From: Clostridia bacterium
GTDB taxonomy: Bacteria > Bacillota > Clostridia > Christensenellales > Aristaeellaceae
Direction of reading: 5' to 3'
NCBI GenBank assembly: GCA_017521565.1
Contig: JAFXCE010000126.1
Span: forward strand, 37,895 to 101,894
Length of the DNA: 64,000 nt
This document shows positions 16,971-25,694 of this stretch, piece after piece (the stretch's first letter is position 1; every line of letters begins with the position of its first letter). Made by a program: the position numbers and the translations under genes. The notes below the pieces were generated by a model. The model searched no databases and was not told where the DNA came from. It saw only the letters and a program-made list of their open reading frames with translations.

Positions 16971-17744
16971 ATGGCATTTTTACAAACGCAATTCTACTCC
17001 AAAGCGCTCAACGTCTGCGTGACGGCCAATGTCATCCTGCCCGAGCCCGATCTGGGTATCGGCGTGGATGCGAGCCTTGTCGGCGCGCCGCCCAAGGTTC
17101 TGTATCTGCTGCATGGATACAGCGACGATCATTCCATCTGGATGCGCCGAACCAGCGTGGAGCGCTATGCTTCCCGCTATAATCTGGCTGTGATCATGCC
17201 CGCGGTCAACCACAGCTACTACACCAATGAGGTACACGGGGAACGCTACTGGGACTACGTCGCCCATGAGCTTCCCGAAACCATGCAGCGCTTTTTCCGC
17301 CTGTCCGCCAAGCCCGAGGATACCTTTGTCGCCGGTCTCTCCATGGGCGGATACGGCGCCATGAAGCTCGCGCTGACCCATCCCGAGCGCTTCGGCGCAG
17401 CCGCCAGCTTCTCCGGTGTGGTCGATATCGCGAAGATGCGCGGACGCGATGCCGCTCGCGTGATCACCGCAGACAATGTCTTTGGCGAAAACGCGGTGAT
17501 TGCCGGCACCGACGCCGACCTGTTCCATCTGCTTGACAAGAACGCCGGCGCCGCGCACAAGCCCAGACTCTATGTCTCCTGCGGAACGGAGGATTCCCTC
17601 TATCCGCAGCATGTCAGGTTTATCCCCGCGCTCGAAGAAAAAGGCTGGGACGTCACCCGATACGACAAGCCCGCCACCACGCATTCCTGGGTTTTCTGGG
17701 ATGAAGAGATCGCCAAGTTCATTCCGTGGATGCTCGGCGTGTGA
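16971..17744 (+). CDS. EstA/S-formylglutathione-hydrolase-like esterase
   Basis: A 257-residue esterase of the D-like family. LYLLHGYSDDHSIW (about residues 44-57) is the oxyanion loop, and GLSMGGYGAMKLAL (about 123-136) holds the nucleophile serine. THSWVFWDEEI (about 239-249) ends the protein with the catalytic histidine. Relatives are tributyrin and feruloyl or acetyl esterases. There is no secretion signal. The gene has a consensus promoter and a shared terminator, so it is a single unit. The substrate is unknown. Confidence 0.88.
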   Translation: MAFLQTQFYSKALNVCVTANVILPEPDLGIGVDASLVGAPPKVLYLLHGYSDDHSIWMRRTSVERYASRYNLAVIMPAVNHSYYTNEVHGERYWDYVAHELPETMQRFFRLSAKPEDTFVAGLSMGGYGAMKLALTHPERFGAAASFSGVVDIAKMRGRDAARVITADNVFGENAVIAGTDADLFHLLDKNAGAAHKPRLYVSCGTEDSLYPQHVRFIPALEEKGWDVTRYDKPATTHSWVFWDEEIAKFIPWMLGV

Positions 17745-17752
17745 CGCCATGT

Positions 17753-17782
17753 AAAAAGACTGCTCCGACAGGCAGTCTTTTT
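17753..17782. terminator. Bidirectional terminator
   Basis: AAAAAGACTGC (17753-17763) pairs with GCAGTCTTTTT (17772-17782). It serves the esterase on the plus strand and the tandem flavodoxin gene on the minus strand. Confidence 0.85.
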
Positions 17783-17786
17783 GCAT

Positions 17787-19145
17787 TTATTTGCCTTCCT
17801 TTTCGGCGCTGTCCAGCACCTTCTTATACGGCGCAAGCATCCCTTCATTCATCGCATTGCCCATCTTCGCCTTGATCTTCGGCGAGGACAGCAGCGCACC
17901 CACCAGATACATCTTAAGCATGGTCGGCCATTGCTTCTGCGGAAAATCATACTGACCATGCGCCTTGTAAAACCGGTGATCCGCCTTCATCATACCCTGC
18001 ATAATCCAGATGAGATCGCGGAACACCTTCATGCCGCCCACGCCAAAGAAATTCTGCGGCGGCACATAGCGGTTTTTCAGCGCATAATCAAGCGCCGCGG
18101 CCAGCTGGTCAATCTCCATGTCCGGATTCTGTTCATCCGTCGCCACGCCGGCAAGGAAATTGCCGCCCACCTGCGCCCGGGCCTCAACGATCATCTGCAG
18201 ATTCTGTTCCCTGCTGTAATCGCCGCTGATCAAATACGCAAACGGCATGCCCATCGTAACTGTCCTGTGACCGTTGCAGAACTGCCTGTCGTCGTAAAGC
18301 TTGAATGCCGCGCCCATGGAATGATCTCGAATCGTAAAGGCATAGACAATGGCCTGCGCCGTCTGGATGCTGCCACGCAAAAATTCATCAAAGCCATCCT
18401 TATAGACGCATTTTCCCGAAACTGCGCAGTGAAAGCAACCCAGACATCCGCCGATAAACGGATACTCTCTGATGTTGACGACGCGCGTCTGATACGGCAG
18501 CGCGGCGCGGAATCGCGCAATCATCGCGTCAAGCTGCGCATTCTCCGCCTCGCAGTCCGTGACGATCACCACATCGCCCTGCTTCTGCGCACCCCCTTGC
18601 GGCAATACCGTCACAGGGCGATGCGCCGGCACATATGCACTCTGCCTTGCAGGTTCATAGACGCCGCTGTTCACACACCAGCAGACGTATTCAAAGAACG
18701 CCTGAGCATCCTTGCGCCCCTTTTCCTGCAGAAGATCGTCCATATCCGCAGACAGACCGCGGACATAGCGCAAGCCCATGTCCTGACAATTGTCCTGAAT
18801 ATAGCGATGCGCCGTCACATCGTAAAAGTGCTTCGACGTTGTGATCTGCGTCGCATACTTCCCCTCAAGCGACACACCGGACGCCTTGAGCAGCTCGATC
18901 CAACGATGCAGCTGAGAGGGCGCGATAAACGTATACACCGGATACGCAAAGAGCAGCACATCCGCCCTCTCAACGGCCTCCAGCGCCGGCGAAAAATCCC
19001 GCTCCATCGCCTTAATCCGCTGCCCGACATGCAGCACCTCGAACTGATGCGCCGGATTGCACTTTTCCAGATACCGGACCGTCTGGAGCGTGATGCTGTA
19101 TTCACCCTTCGGGCTTCCGTTGAGAACCAGAATGTTCACATGCAT
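17787..19145 (-). CDS. Tandem flavodoxin-fold NAD(P)H-dependent FMN reductase
   Basis: A 452-residue protein built of two flavodoxin-like halves. The first (about 1-180) begins ILVLNGSPKGEYSITLQ, a typical FMN-phosphate loop. The second (about 190-370) begins DVVIVTDCEAENAQLDAMI and carries GGCLGCFHCAVSGKCVYKDG, the cysteine pattern of iron-sulfur-flavoprotein relatives. In the second half the phosphate loop is degenerate (TDCEAENAQ in place of GSPR). A hydrophobic/basic tail follows. It is the second gene of a unit with the CapD-like gene, 27 bases downstream of it. It may pass electrons between two flavins; no substrate is evident. Confidence 0.75.
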   Translation of the reverse strand: MHVNILVLNGSPKGEYSITLQTVRYLEKCNPAHQFEVLHVGQRIKAMERDFSPALEAVERADVLLFAYPVYTFIAPSQLHRWIELLKASGVSLEGKYATQITTSKHFYDVTAHRYIQDNCQDMGLRYVRGLSADMDDLLQEKGRKDAQAFFEYVCWCVNSGVYEPARQSAYVPAHRPVTVLPQGGAQKQGDVVIVTDCEAENAQLDAMIARFRAALPYQTRVVNIREYPFIGGCLGCFHCAVSGKCVYKDGFDEFLRGSIQTAQAIVYAFTIRDHSMGAAFKLYDDRQFCNGHRTVTMGMPFAYLISGDYSREQNLQMIVEARAQVGGNFLAGVATDEQNPDMEIDQLAAALDYALKNRYVPPQNFFGVGGMKVFRDLIWIMQGMMKADHRFYKAHGQYDFPQKQWPTMLKMYLVGALLSSPKIKAKMGNAMNEGMLAPYKKVLDSAEKEGK

Positions 19146-19172
19146 TCTCCTCCCTGCGTTTTTCCTGATTGA

Positions 19173-21170
19173 TCAGCTTACCCGATCTTCCCGCTCGTCC
19201 ACCATGCGCATTTCGTTCGCGTCCTTTGCTCCGCAGTTGATTTCCTCCGGCGCATGGTATGTCGGGACAACCTGCTTCATCGCGCAGCGAACGATTTCGT
19301 TATCCTCCGTCTTCACTGCGCTGCGCAGAATCTCGAGCTTCTTTTCAATCTCGCCGCGGCTGAGCGGCTTATCCCGTTCTACAAAGATCAGGCGATTCTC
19401 TGTTTTATCCAGTTCTTCCGTCTTGATGAGCAGCTCTTCATACAGCTTCTCACCCGGGCGCAGGCCCGTCTCAATGATGTTGATGTCCTTATACGGCTCA
19501 TAGCCGGAAAGGCGAATCATGTTCTCCGCCAGTTCCAGAATTTTGACCGGCTTGCCCATATCCAGCACATACAATTCGCCGTTCTTCGCCATCGCGCCCG
19601 ATTCAAGCACCAGCTGGCTGGCCTCCGGAATCGTCATGAAGTAGCGGATAATCCGCCTGTCCGTCAGCGTCACCGGGCCGCCGTTCATGATCTGCCGCTT
19701 AAACAGCGGAATCACCGAACCGTTGCTGCCCAGCACGTTGCCAAAGCGCGTCGCGCTGAAATTTGTCTTGCTCTGCGCGCGGCTCAGCACAATCATCTCG
19801 CACATGCGCTTGGTCGCGCCCATCACGTTCGTCGGATTGACCGCCTTATCGGTGGAGATCATTGTGAATTTCTTTACGCCGTGCTTTTCAGCCGCCTCCA
19901 CAATGTTGAGCGTACCAAAGACATTGTTCTTTACCGCTTCGCAGCAGTTATGCTCCATCAGCGGCACATGCTTGTGCGCAGCGGCATGCAGCACGATATC
20001 CGGGTGATACTTGGCAAACACGCAGTCAAGCGCCTTCGCATCGCAGACCGAAACGATCTCCACCTGCACGTTCAGCGTAACGCCATAAGCGATTTTCAGT
20101 TCCTGCTGGATATCGTACGCGCCGTTTTCATACACATCAAGAATGATCAGCTGGCGGGGCTGCATTTTTGCAATCTGCCGGCAAAGCTCGCCGCCGATCG
20201 AGCCGCCGCCGCCGGAAATCAACACCGACTTGCCGCGATAATACGCGCGCGTCCTGCCCCCGGTAAAGTCCATCGGCTGGCGGAAGAGCAGTTCCTCAAT
20301 ATCAAATTCGCGCAGGCTGCGCTTGCCGTTTTCTACGGTCTGCGTCAGCGGATAATCGTAAACCTTGATCTTACAGCCTGTCATCTTATACAGGTCATAA
20401 AGCTCCTTTTTGCGCTCTGCAGCCATCTGCGGCAGCGCAAATACGATTTCCTGCACCGGGTAGCTCATCAGCCTCTCCTGCGTTGCCTCCATCTCGGAAA
20501 GCACCGGGATGCCATTGATGCTGCGCCCGATTTTTTCTTTATCGATATCGATGAAGCAACAGGGCCTGTATGCGGAGCGCGGGTTATTCGCCAGCTCCTC
20601 CGCGAGCATCACGCCAACGCGTCCCGCGCCGACCACGGCAATGTTGATCTTCGGCGTGATGTTCTTTCGCTCGCTTTCGCGCTGAGCCGGACTGTCGTGG
20701 ATATCTGTCAGCCCCGCCGTCATCCTGCGCAGAAACTGCGCAAAGCGATTCCCCTCGTACTCATACAGATACTGATAGACAAAGCGGATCGTCATCCCGC
20801 ACAGCAGATTGAGCGCGATGATGCACAGCGTACGCACAAACGAAATCTTGTAATCTCCGGGCATGCTCACGCTCTGAATCACATAAAAGCTGATACCGGC
20901 AAAGAAATCTGAAATGATCATCTGCATGTACGCCATCGTACCGCCGTAACGCCAGATCTGCCTGTATACGCCGCTCACCATGCGCCAGCCATATACCGTA
21001 CCGATGCTCACAGCCGTCTGCAGCATGACGGCCATGACCGCCAGATGTTCATCCTCGCTGGGATAAATCACCAGCATCAGCCAGTCTACCATGAGCAGCA
21101 GAAGCAGATCGCATAACATGAGCTTGAGCTTATGATGGTTGCTCTGCTCCAGCCGATTATCTCGTAACAT
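19173..21170 (-). CDS. CapD/WbpM-like nucleotide-sugar 4,6-dehydratase
   Basis: A 665-residue membrane enzyme. Four N-terminal helices (about 20-36, 44-62, 84-100, 112-130) precede a Rossmann domain (VVGAGRVGVMLAEEL near 179-193) and a second NAD-binding SDR domain (VLISGGGGSIGGELC near 316-330). Catalytic residues are ISTDK near 438-442 and MGATK near 450-454, with Met in place of the usual Tyr, as is normal for this group. The family makes UDP-4-keto-6-deoxy sugars for capsules, O-antigens or glycoproteins. No other polysaccharide genes adjoin, which is unusual; the flavoprotein gene follows in the same unit. Confidence 0.93.
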   Translation of the reverse strand: MLRDNRLEQSNHHKLKLMLCDLLLLLMVDWLMLVIYPSEDEHLAVMAVMLQTAVSIGTVYGWRMVSGVYRQIWRYGGTMAYMQMIISDFFAGISFYVIQSVSMPGDYKISFVRTLCIIALNLLCGMTIRFVYQYLYEYEGNRFAQFLRRMTAGLTDIHDSPAQRESERKNITPKINIAVVGAGRVGVMLAEELANNPRSAYRPCCFIDIDKEKIGRSINGIPVLSEMEATQERLMSYPVQEIVFALPQMAAERKKELYDLYKMTGCKIKVYDYPLTQTVENGKRSLREFDIEELLFRQPMDFTGGRTRAYYRGKSVLISGGGGSIGGELCRQIAKMQPRQLIILDVYENGAYDIQQELKIAYGVTLNVQVEIVSVCDAKALDCVFAKYHPDIVLHAAAHKHVPLMEHNCCEAVKNNVFGTLNIVEAAEKHGVKKFTMISTDKAVNPTNVMGATKRMCEMIVLSRAQSKTNFSATRFGNVLGSNGSVIPLFKRQIMNGGPVTLTDRRIIRYFMTIPEASQLVLESGAMAKNGELYVLDMGKPVKILELAENMIRLSGYEPYKDINIIETGLRPGEKLYEELLIKTEELDKTENRLIFVERDKPLSRGEIEKKLEILRSAVKTEDNEIVRCAMKQVVPTYHAPEEINCGAKDANEMRMVDEREDRVS

Positions 21171-21260
21171 CGCTCTGTTTTCCCCTTATATTTCCATGAA
21201 GGCCGGTTCCTTCGGTCCTTCTTCCCAAGAAACCTATCCATGACAATAGTTTTACACTTT

Positions 21261-21289
21261 ATTATACCTCACCGATATTCTTTTTTCAA
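21261..21289 (-). promoter_or_regulatory. Promoter of the CapD-like gene
   Basis: TTGAAA (21284-21289) and TATAAT (21261-21266), 17-base spacer, minus strand. It leaves a leader of about 84 bases. Confidence 0.75.
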
Positions 21290-21326
21290 CCGATATTTAG
21301 ATGCGCCGCCCGTTCCATACAAGCGC

Positions 21327-21350
21327 AAAAGCAGAGCCCAAAGGCTCTGC
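21327..21350 (-). terminator. Terminator of the two-component operon
   Basis: GCAGAGCC/GGCTCTGC (21331-21338 with 21343-21350) is followed on the minus strand by TTTT. Confidence 0.7.
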
Positions 21351-21360
21351 ATATATTGGT

Positions 21361-22716
21361 TTATCCGTTCACCGGCATGTCATCCGCGGGCAGCGCACCC
21401 ACCGTATCGCCGCGCTGGATTTCAAATCCATGTACCTTGCCGTCGTCTCCGCCGACAAAGACCGTCAGCCAGATATCTTCTTCCACCTGCGTTCGCGCCA
21501 TGCGGCACGCGCCCCAATCATTGTGAATCACTTCATCCTGAAGATGCCATGTCGGATTGGTCAGAGCGATCATCTGCTCAGCGTCCTTCGCCGCAGAGAG
21601 CACATCCTCATCGCTGATATTCATCACCGACGGACCGGGATTCGCGTCCCAATCGCGCTGATTCGCCCAATGTGCCGAAACCAGTTCCTTGGTCTCCCAA
21701 TCATACATCACCTGTGCATAGGTTTTATATCCTTCTGCCGTGATCCACGAAAACATGGCGCCATAGCTTCTTCGCCCTTCGCTGTCCCATGCCTGTCTGC
21801 CCTGCACATCGAATACAACAGGCACATATCCGCCATCGTTAAACACATGCTCAAGGCCCATTGAAAGCGGTGCATCCAGCGCATTGAGCACGCGGCGAGC
21901 CTGCTTCTCAACAGCATCATGATCAATCTCGCCGGTCATATCGTGATAACCCATATCCACCAGCATCGCCACGAATTCCTCGTCCGTCGCCGCGCGGTAC
22001 GGGCGGATGGTAAAATCCGGCAGGCCGCAGAAGTAGCGGCTGTCCAGCTTCGGCTGGATCGCCCGGATTTCGCCCGCAGCAGTCACATCCAACAAGCCGT
22101 GCTCAATGAGCCGCGCCAGCGTGGAGTATCGATCGCGCTCTTCCTCGCCGAGGAAGCGGTTGGTTTCGATTCCGCCGCCGCGGGCGCAATTGCGTGCGCT
22201 GAGCGCATAGGGATCAAACGTAAGTCCCAGCTGATTGTATGCGTCAATCACGGCGAGGATCTGCTCATCCGTCATGCACGGGCCGGGCAGAATCACAAAT
22301 GCCTTTTCGCCCGCGTAGTCCGCCGGATCCAGCGCGTATACGCCCACGATAACGTCTTCCATCTTGTTCAGGATGCTCTCGCCCGTGTAGGCAATCCTGC
22401 CCGCCTTGTAATCCGAGAGCAGCTTTTCGGCACGCAGGCTTTCGCCCGCCGTCATGCGCGGGCGCTGCTCTACGTCATGGTAGCATTCGCCGTCGAATTT
22501 GCTCTCCACCCAGCCTTCGGCGTTTTCCCAAACCGGGAACCAGTCACCATAGCCTGCGTAGTAGCTCTCATCCGGCAGATAGGAAACCTCCTGCGAAGCG
22601 ATCTCTGCCATCTCCACATCCGGCGCAGCCTCCACCACGCCCTCGGTCACCCCAAGCGTCGCCGCAGGCAGCAGGCACAGCAGCAGTAAAGTTGTCCACA
22701 GAGTCTTGTTTTTCAT
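21361..22716 (-). CDS. Secreted protein of unknown function linked to a two-component system
   Basis: A 451-residue exported protein: signal peptide about residues 1-22, then an acidic, aromatic-rich body with repeated WD/WE motifs and no recognised catalytic pattern. Residues near 55-110 (YYAGYGDWFPVWENAEGWV...) and 330-430 may form two beta-rich domains that could be PepSY-like, but this is not certain. It is the third gene of a unit with the response regulator and histidine kinase, 45 bases after the kinase. The arrangement suggests an external accessory or sensor protein for the kinase, or a main target of the system. Both are inferences. Confidence 0.72.
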   Translation of the reverse strand: MKNKTLWTTLLLLCLLPAATLGVTEGVVEAAPDVEMAEIASQEVSYLPDESYYAGYGDWFPVWENAEGWVESKFDGECYHDVEQRPRMTAGESLRAEKLLSDYKAGRIAYTGESILNKMEDVIVGVYALDPADYAGEKAFVILPGPCMTDEQILAVIDAYNQLGLTFDPYALSARNCARGGGIETNRFLGEEERDRYSTLARLIEHGLLDVTAAGEIRAIQPKLDSRYFCGLPDFTIRPYRAATDEEFVAMLVDMGYHDMTGEIDHDAVEKQARRVLNALDAPLSMGLEHVFNDGGYVPVVFDVQGRQAWDSEGRRSYGAMFSWITAEGYKTYAQVMYDWETKELVSAHWANQRDWDANPGPSVMNISDEDVLSAAKDAEQMIALTNPTWHLQDEVIHNDWGACRMARTQVEEDIWLTVFVGGDDGKVHGFEIQRGDTVGALPADDMPVNG

Positions 22717-22761
22717 GTTGATTCAGCTCCTTTCTGTGGATATATTAACGCTAAAAACGTT

Positions 22762-23949
22762 TCAGAGTCCTCGAGAAGTTGTATCAAAGTGGTAAACAAC
22801 CGTCGTACCTTCGCCCGGTACAGAATCGATCATCAAGCTGCCGCGATGCAACTGCGCAATCCTTTTACAGAGCGTCAGCCCCAGCCCTGCGCCGCCTTGC
22901 GCCCGCGCACGGGACTTGTCCGCCTTATAATACGGTTCAAACGCACGCGCCGCCTGTTCTCTCGTCATGCCGCAGCCGCGGTCAATTACGTCAAAGCCGT
23001 CCTGCCGCATGTGCACACATACAGGCGCCTCTCCGCCCGCACGCTGCGCATTGACAATGAGGTTGCGCAGAAGCTGAATCGTTAGCTCCCGCTCGGCGAA
23101 AAACAGCGCATCCTCGCCAGAAAGGCTCACGTTCTCAAAGACCGAAACCGCTTCCCTCGCCATCTCCATAGAAGAAAAACGAACAAATTCCGGCGCAGCA
23201 TGCTCAAGCCGCGTCAGCTGCAAGAGCCGCTCGTCCATATCAGACAGGCGCTGCGCTTCACACGCCATGGTTTCCAGCAGCGCGTCACGCTCATTCTGGG
23301 GCAGTCTTGCCCGCTGCATCAGGCGGCAGCCTGCGACAATCGCGGTCAGCGGCGTACGCATTTCGTGTGCCAAGGCATCGATGAATTCCTGCCTCTGCTG
23401 CGCCAGCAGCCTAAACGGCCGAGCCAGCCAACCGGAGAGTAAAGCCGACAGTGCACCGCACAGCAGCACACCCAAAAGACTTAGGCCACCCGCCCAGCCT
23501 GCCAGATCCCGCCGCAGTGCATAGACCGCAGAAACATCCGACACCAACAGCAGCGTCAGGTCTTCGTTAAGCCTATGCGCAATGTACAGCGTCTCGTTCG
23601 GCCGATTCAGCAGCGTTGCGCGCCCACTCGTACCGATCAGCTCGTCAAGCGCATCCGCATCGCCAATCTCTGCGCCAGCCATCACAGCGCTGCGATACAG
23701 CAGCGCAACAGTCAGTGTATCCGAACCGTAACGCCCCTGCAGACCGGAAGCCACGGCATAAACCTCTTCGCGTGACTTGTCTGTAATCTCCATTGCCACG
23801 GCGCGGGCAATGGCCGCCTCCTCGGACAGCGCCCTCGTGCGCTCGCGTTCCATGGTCAGGTCAAAGCAGTGCCTCACAATCAGCATAGCGCCCAGCGGAA
23901 AGAGCAGAAGCGCCAAGGCAGTCATCGCAGCCGCAATCTTTGTTCTCAT
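22762..23949 (-). CDS. Sensor histidine kinase
   Basis: A 395-residue class I kinase. Helices near 8-26 and 153-172 flank an external sensing domain of about 125 residues. The dimerisation box is FIDALAHEMRTPLTAI with His195. The ATPase domain shows N (LLRNLIVNAQRA), G1 (DRGCGMT) and G2 (GGAGLGLTL) boxes. The HAMP-like linker is very short. The first codons overlap the response-regulator end by 4 bases. The signal is unknown; the external domain does not resemble a known ligand-binding family by eye. Confidence 0.95.
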   Translation of the reverse strand: MRTKIAAAMTALALLLFPLGAMLIVRHCFDLTMERERTRALSEEAAIARAVAMEITDKSREEVYAVASGLQGRYGSDTLTVALLYRSAVMAGAEIGDADALDELIGTSGRATLLNRPNETLYIAHRLNEDLTLLLVSDVSAVYALRRDLAGWAGGLSLLGVLLCGALSALLSGWLARPFRLLAQQRQEFIDALAHEMRTPLTAIVAGCRLMQRARLPQNERDALLETMACEAQRLSDMDERLLQLTRLEHAAPEFVRFSSMEMAREAVSVFENVSLSGEDALFFAERELTIQLLRNLIVNAQRAGGEAPVCVHMRQDGFDVIDRGCGMTREQAARAFEPYYKADKSRARAQGGAGLGLTLCKRIAQLHRGSLMIDSVPGEGTTVVYHFDTTSRGL

Positions 23950-24614
23950 CTGCTCGCCTCCAGAGTGCCATTAAAGCGATAGCCATATTTATAGACCGTC
24001 TCGATGTACTGCGCACCGATCTTGCTGCGCAGGCGCTGAACATGCACATCCACCGTACGCGTCTCGCCCGCATAATCGTAGCCCCATACACCAAGGAGGA
24101 GTTCCTCGCGCGTGACGGCGACATTGCGTCGGCGCACCAGCATGACCAGCAAATCAAATTCCAGCGCAGTCATAGCAATTTCCCTGCCCGAAAGCAGCAC
24201 ACGACGCGCGGAGATATCGATTTCAAGCGAACCAAATGAAAACGCTTTATCCTCCCGTTTTGTTCGCCGCAGGATGTTTTCCACCCGCGCCAGCAGTTCC
24301 GCCGGTTCAAATGGCTTCAGGATATAGTCCTGCGCGCCCATCGACAGCCCGCGTACGCGATCCGCCACGGCAGTCTTTGCTGTCAAAAACAGCACGGGCA
24401 CATCCTGCCTGATCAGAAATTCACCGAGTGAAAAACCATCCTCTCCCGGCAGCATGATATCCAGAAGTACTAGATCCGGCGTCTTTTCCTCATATTGTCG
24501 GCGCGCCTTTACTCCATCTTCTGCCTCGCGGACACTGTGCCCGACAAGGCGCAAATGTATGGAAACCACCTGCCGGATTGCGGTCTCATCCTCTACAAGC
24601 ATAATATCAGCCAT
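23946..24614 (-). CDS. OmpR/PhoB-type response regulator
   Basis: A 222-residue two-domain regulator. The receiver has the acidic pair in LVEDE, phospho-acceptor Asp52 (LLDIMLP), Thr78 and Lys100. The C-terminal winged helix (about 125-220) ends VDVHVQRLRSKIG...YKYGYRF, typical of the OmpR/PhoB class. The ATG at 24614 was chosen because GGAGGG lies 6 bases ahead; an ATG two codons earlier is too close. Three direct repeats in the promoter are probably its own binding site. Confidence 0.95.
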   Translation of the reverse strand: MADIMLVEDETAIRQVVSIHLRLVGHSVREAEDGVKARRQYEEKTPDLVLLDIMLPGEDGFSLGEFLIRQDVPVLFLTAKTAVADRVRGLSMGAQDYILKPFEPAELLARVENILRRTKREDKAFSFGSLEIDISARRVLLSGREIAMTALEFDLLVMLVRRRNVAVTREELLLGVWGYDYAGETRTVDVHVQRLRSKIGAQYIETVYKYGYRFNGTLEASR

Positions 24615-24636
24615 AACCATCCCTCCGTGTGGCTTC

Positions 24637-24665
24637 ATTATAACATAATGTCTGTGACCTGCCTG
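24637..24665 (-). promoter_or_regulatory. Promoter of the two-component operon
   Basis: A perfect TATAAT (24637-24642) on the minus strand has no good -35. The -35 position at 17-base spacing (24660-24665) falls inside the direct-repeat box, as expected for a promoter that needs an activator. Confidence 0.5.
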
Positions 24666-24680
24666 TAACAAAGTTGTAAA
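24652..24680. promoter_or_regulatory. Pho-box-like direct repeats (response-regulator operator)
   Basis: Three 7-bp repeats, CTGTGAC (24652-24658), CTGTAAC (24663-24669) and TTGTAAA (24674-24680), are spaced by 4 bases, giving an 11-bp period. PhoB/OmpR-class regulators bind such head-to-tail repeats on one face of the helix. The box covers the -35 regions of both divergent promoters. Confidence 0.6.
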
Positions 24681-24702
24681 TCCATCTCAGTTGTGCTATA
24701 CT
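24674..24702 (+). promoter_or_regulatory. Promoter of the ABC transporter-metA operon
   Basis: TTGTAA (24674-24679) and TATACT (24697-24702), 17-base spacer. The -35 coincides with the third operator repeat. The leader is only about 32 bases, too short for a riboswitch. Confidence 0.75.
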
Positions 24703-24740
24703 ATCTGCGTTTCTATTATGCATACAGGAGGTATACTGTA

Positions 24741-25694
24741 ATGAAAAAATGGCTTGCTTTTGCGCTGGCTCTGGCGCTTTCCTTTTCTCTCGCCGCCTGC
24801 TCCATGGCGGACGACAAGGTGAACGTCTTTGCGCTCAAGGGCCCGACCGGTATCGGTATGGTCGGCGTGATGGAGAATCACCCCGATGCGTATAACTTCA
24901 CCCTCGCCGGCGCCGCGGACGAGATCGTCGCCGCGATCGCCAGCGGCAGCGCGGACATCGCCGCCTGCCCGACGAACCTCGCCGCGACCCTTTACCAGAA
25001 GACCAAGGGCAACGTGCAGCTGATGGCGCTCAACACGCTGGGCGTTCTGCATGTCGTCTCTTCCGATCACAGCATCGACTCCTTTGACGACCTCGCGGGC
25101 CGCAAGGTCTACGCGACCGGTCAGGCGAGCGTGCCGGAGTATGTGATCAGCTACATCCTCGAGGCCAACGGCCTGAAGGACAAGGTTGAGGTCGAATATG
25201 TCGCCGAGCACAGCGAGCTGGCCACCATGATGGCCGCCGGTCAGGCGGAAATCGGCATCATGCCGGAGCCGCACGTCACCAGCGCGCTCATGCAGAACGA
25301 CTCGCTCAAGGCGGTCATCGATGTCACCAGCGCATTCGAGGCTGCAGCAAAGGCCAGCGGCTCTGATATGGTGCTTTCCATGGGCTGCGTGATCGTCCGC
25401 CGTGATTTCGCCGAGGCGAATCCGGAGAAGGTTCAGCAGTTCCTTGATGCATACAGCGAGTCCGTTGCGCTGGTTAATGCGGACGCCGCCGCTGCGGGCG
25501 AGCTCGTACAGAAGCACGGCGTACTGCCCAAGGCTGCTGTCGCCACCCGCGCGATCCCGAACTGCCACATCGTGTTCATCGAGGGCGCGCAGATGCGCAC
25601 CCAGATTGAGCCGCTGTACACCCTGCTCTACACCGCGAATCCCAAGTCCGTCGGCGGCGCGCTGCCGGGCGATGATTTCTACTATGTTCACTAA
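24741..25694 (+). CDS. NMT1/TauA-type substrate-binding lipoprotein
   Basis: A 317-residue lipoprotein: signal peptide ending LAAC (lipidated Cys20), then a two-lobed fold starting KVNVFALKGPTGIG, like binding proteins for sulfonates, nitrate, bicarbonate or thiamine and riboflavin precursors. The DDLAGRKVYATGQ and IMPEPH segments fit the family. The start follows GGAGG. The permease start overlaps its end by 11 bases. The ligand cannot be read from the sequence; metA downstream hints at sulfur or methionine supply, but this is inference. Confidence 0.88.
   Translation: MKKWLAFALALALSFSLAACSMADDKVNVFALKGPTGIGMVGVMENHPDAYNFTLAGAADEIVAAIASGSADIAACPTNLAATLYQKTKGNVQLMALNTLGVLHVVSSDHSIDSFDDLAGRKVYATGQASVPEYVISYILEANGLKDKVEVEYVAEHSELATMMAAGQAEIGIMPEPHVTSALMQNDSLKAVIDVTSAFEAAAKASGSDMVLSMGCVIVRRDFAEANPEKVQQFLDAYSESVALVNADAAAAGELVQKHGVLPKAAVATRAIPNCHIVFIEGAQMRTQIEPLYTLLYTANPKSVGGALPGDDFYYVH

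Noticed and set aside
24703..24740. SAM riboswitch ahead of the transporter-metA operon
   Set aside because: The leader between the promoter and start codon is only about 32 bases, too short for an S-box or similar element.
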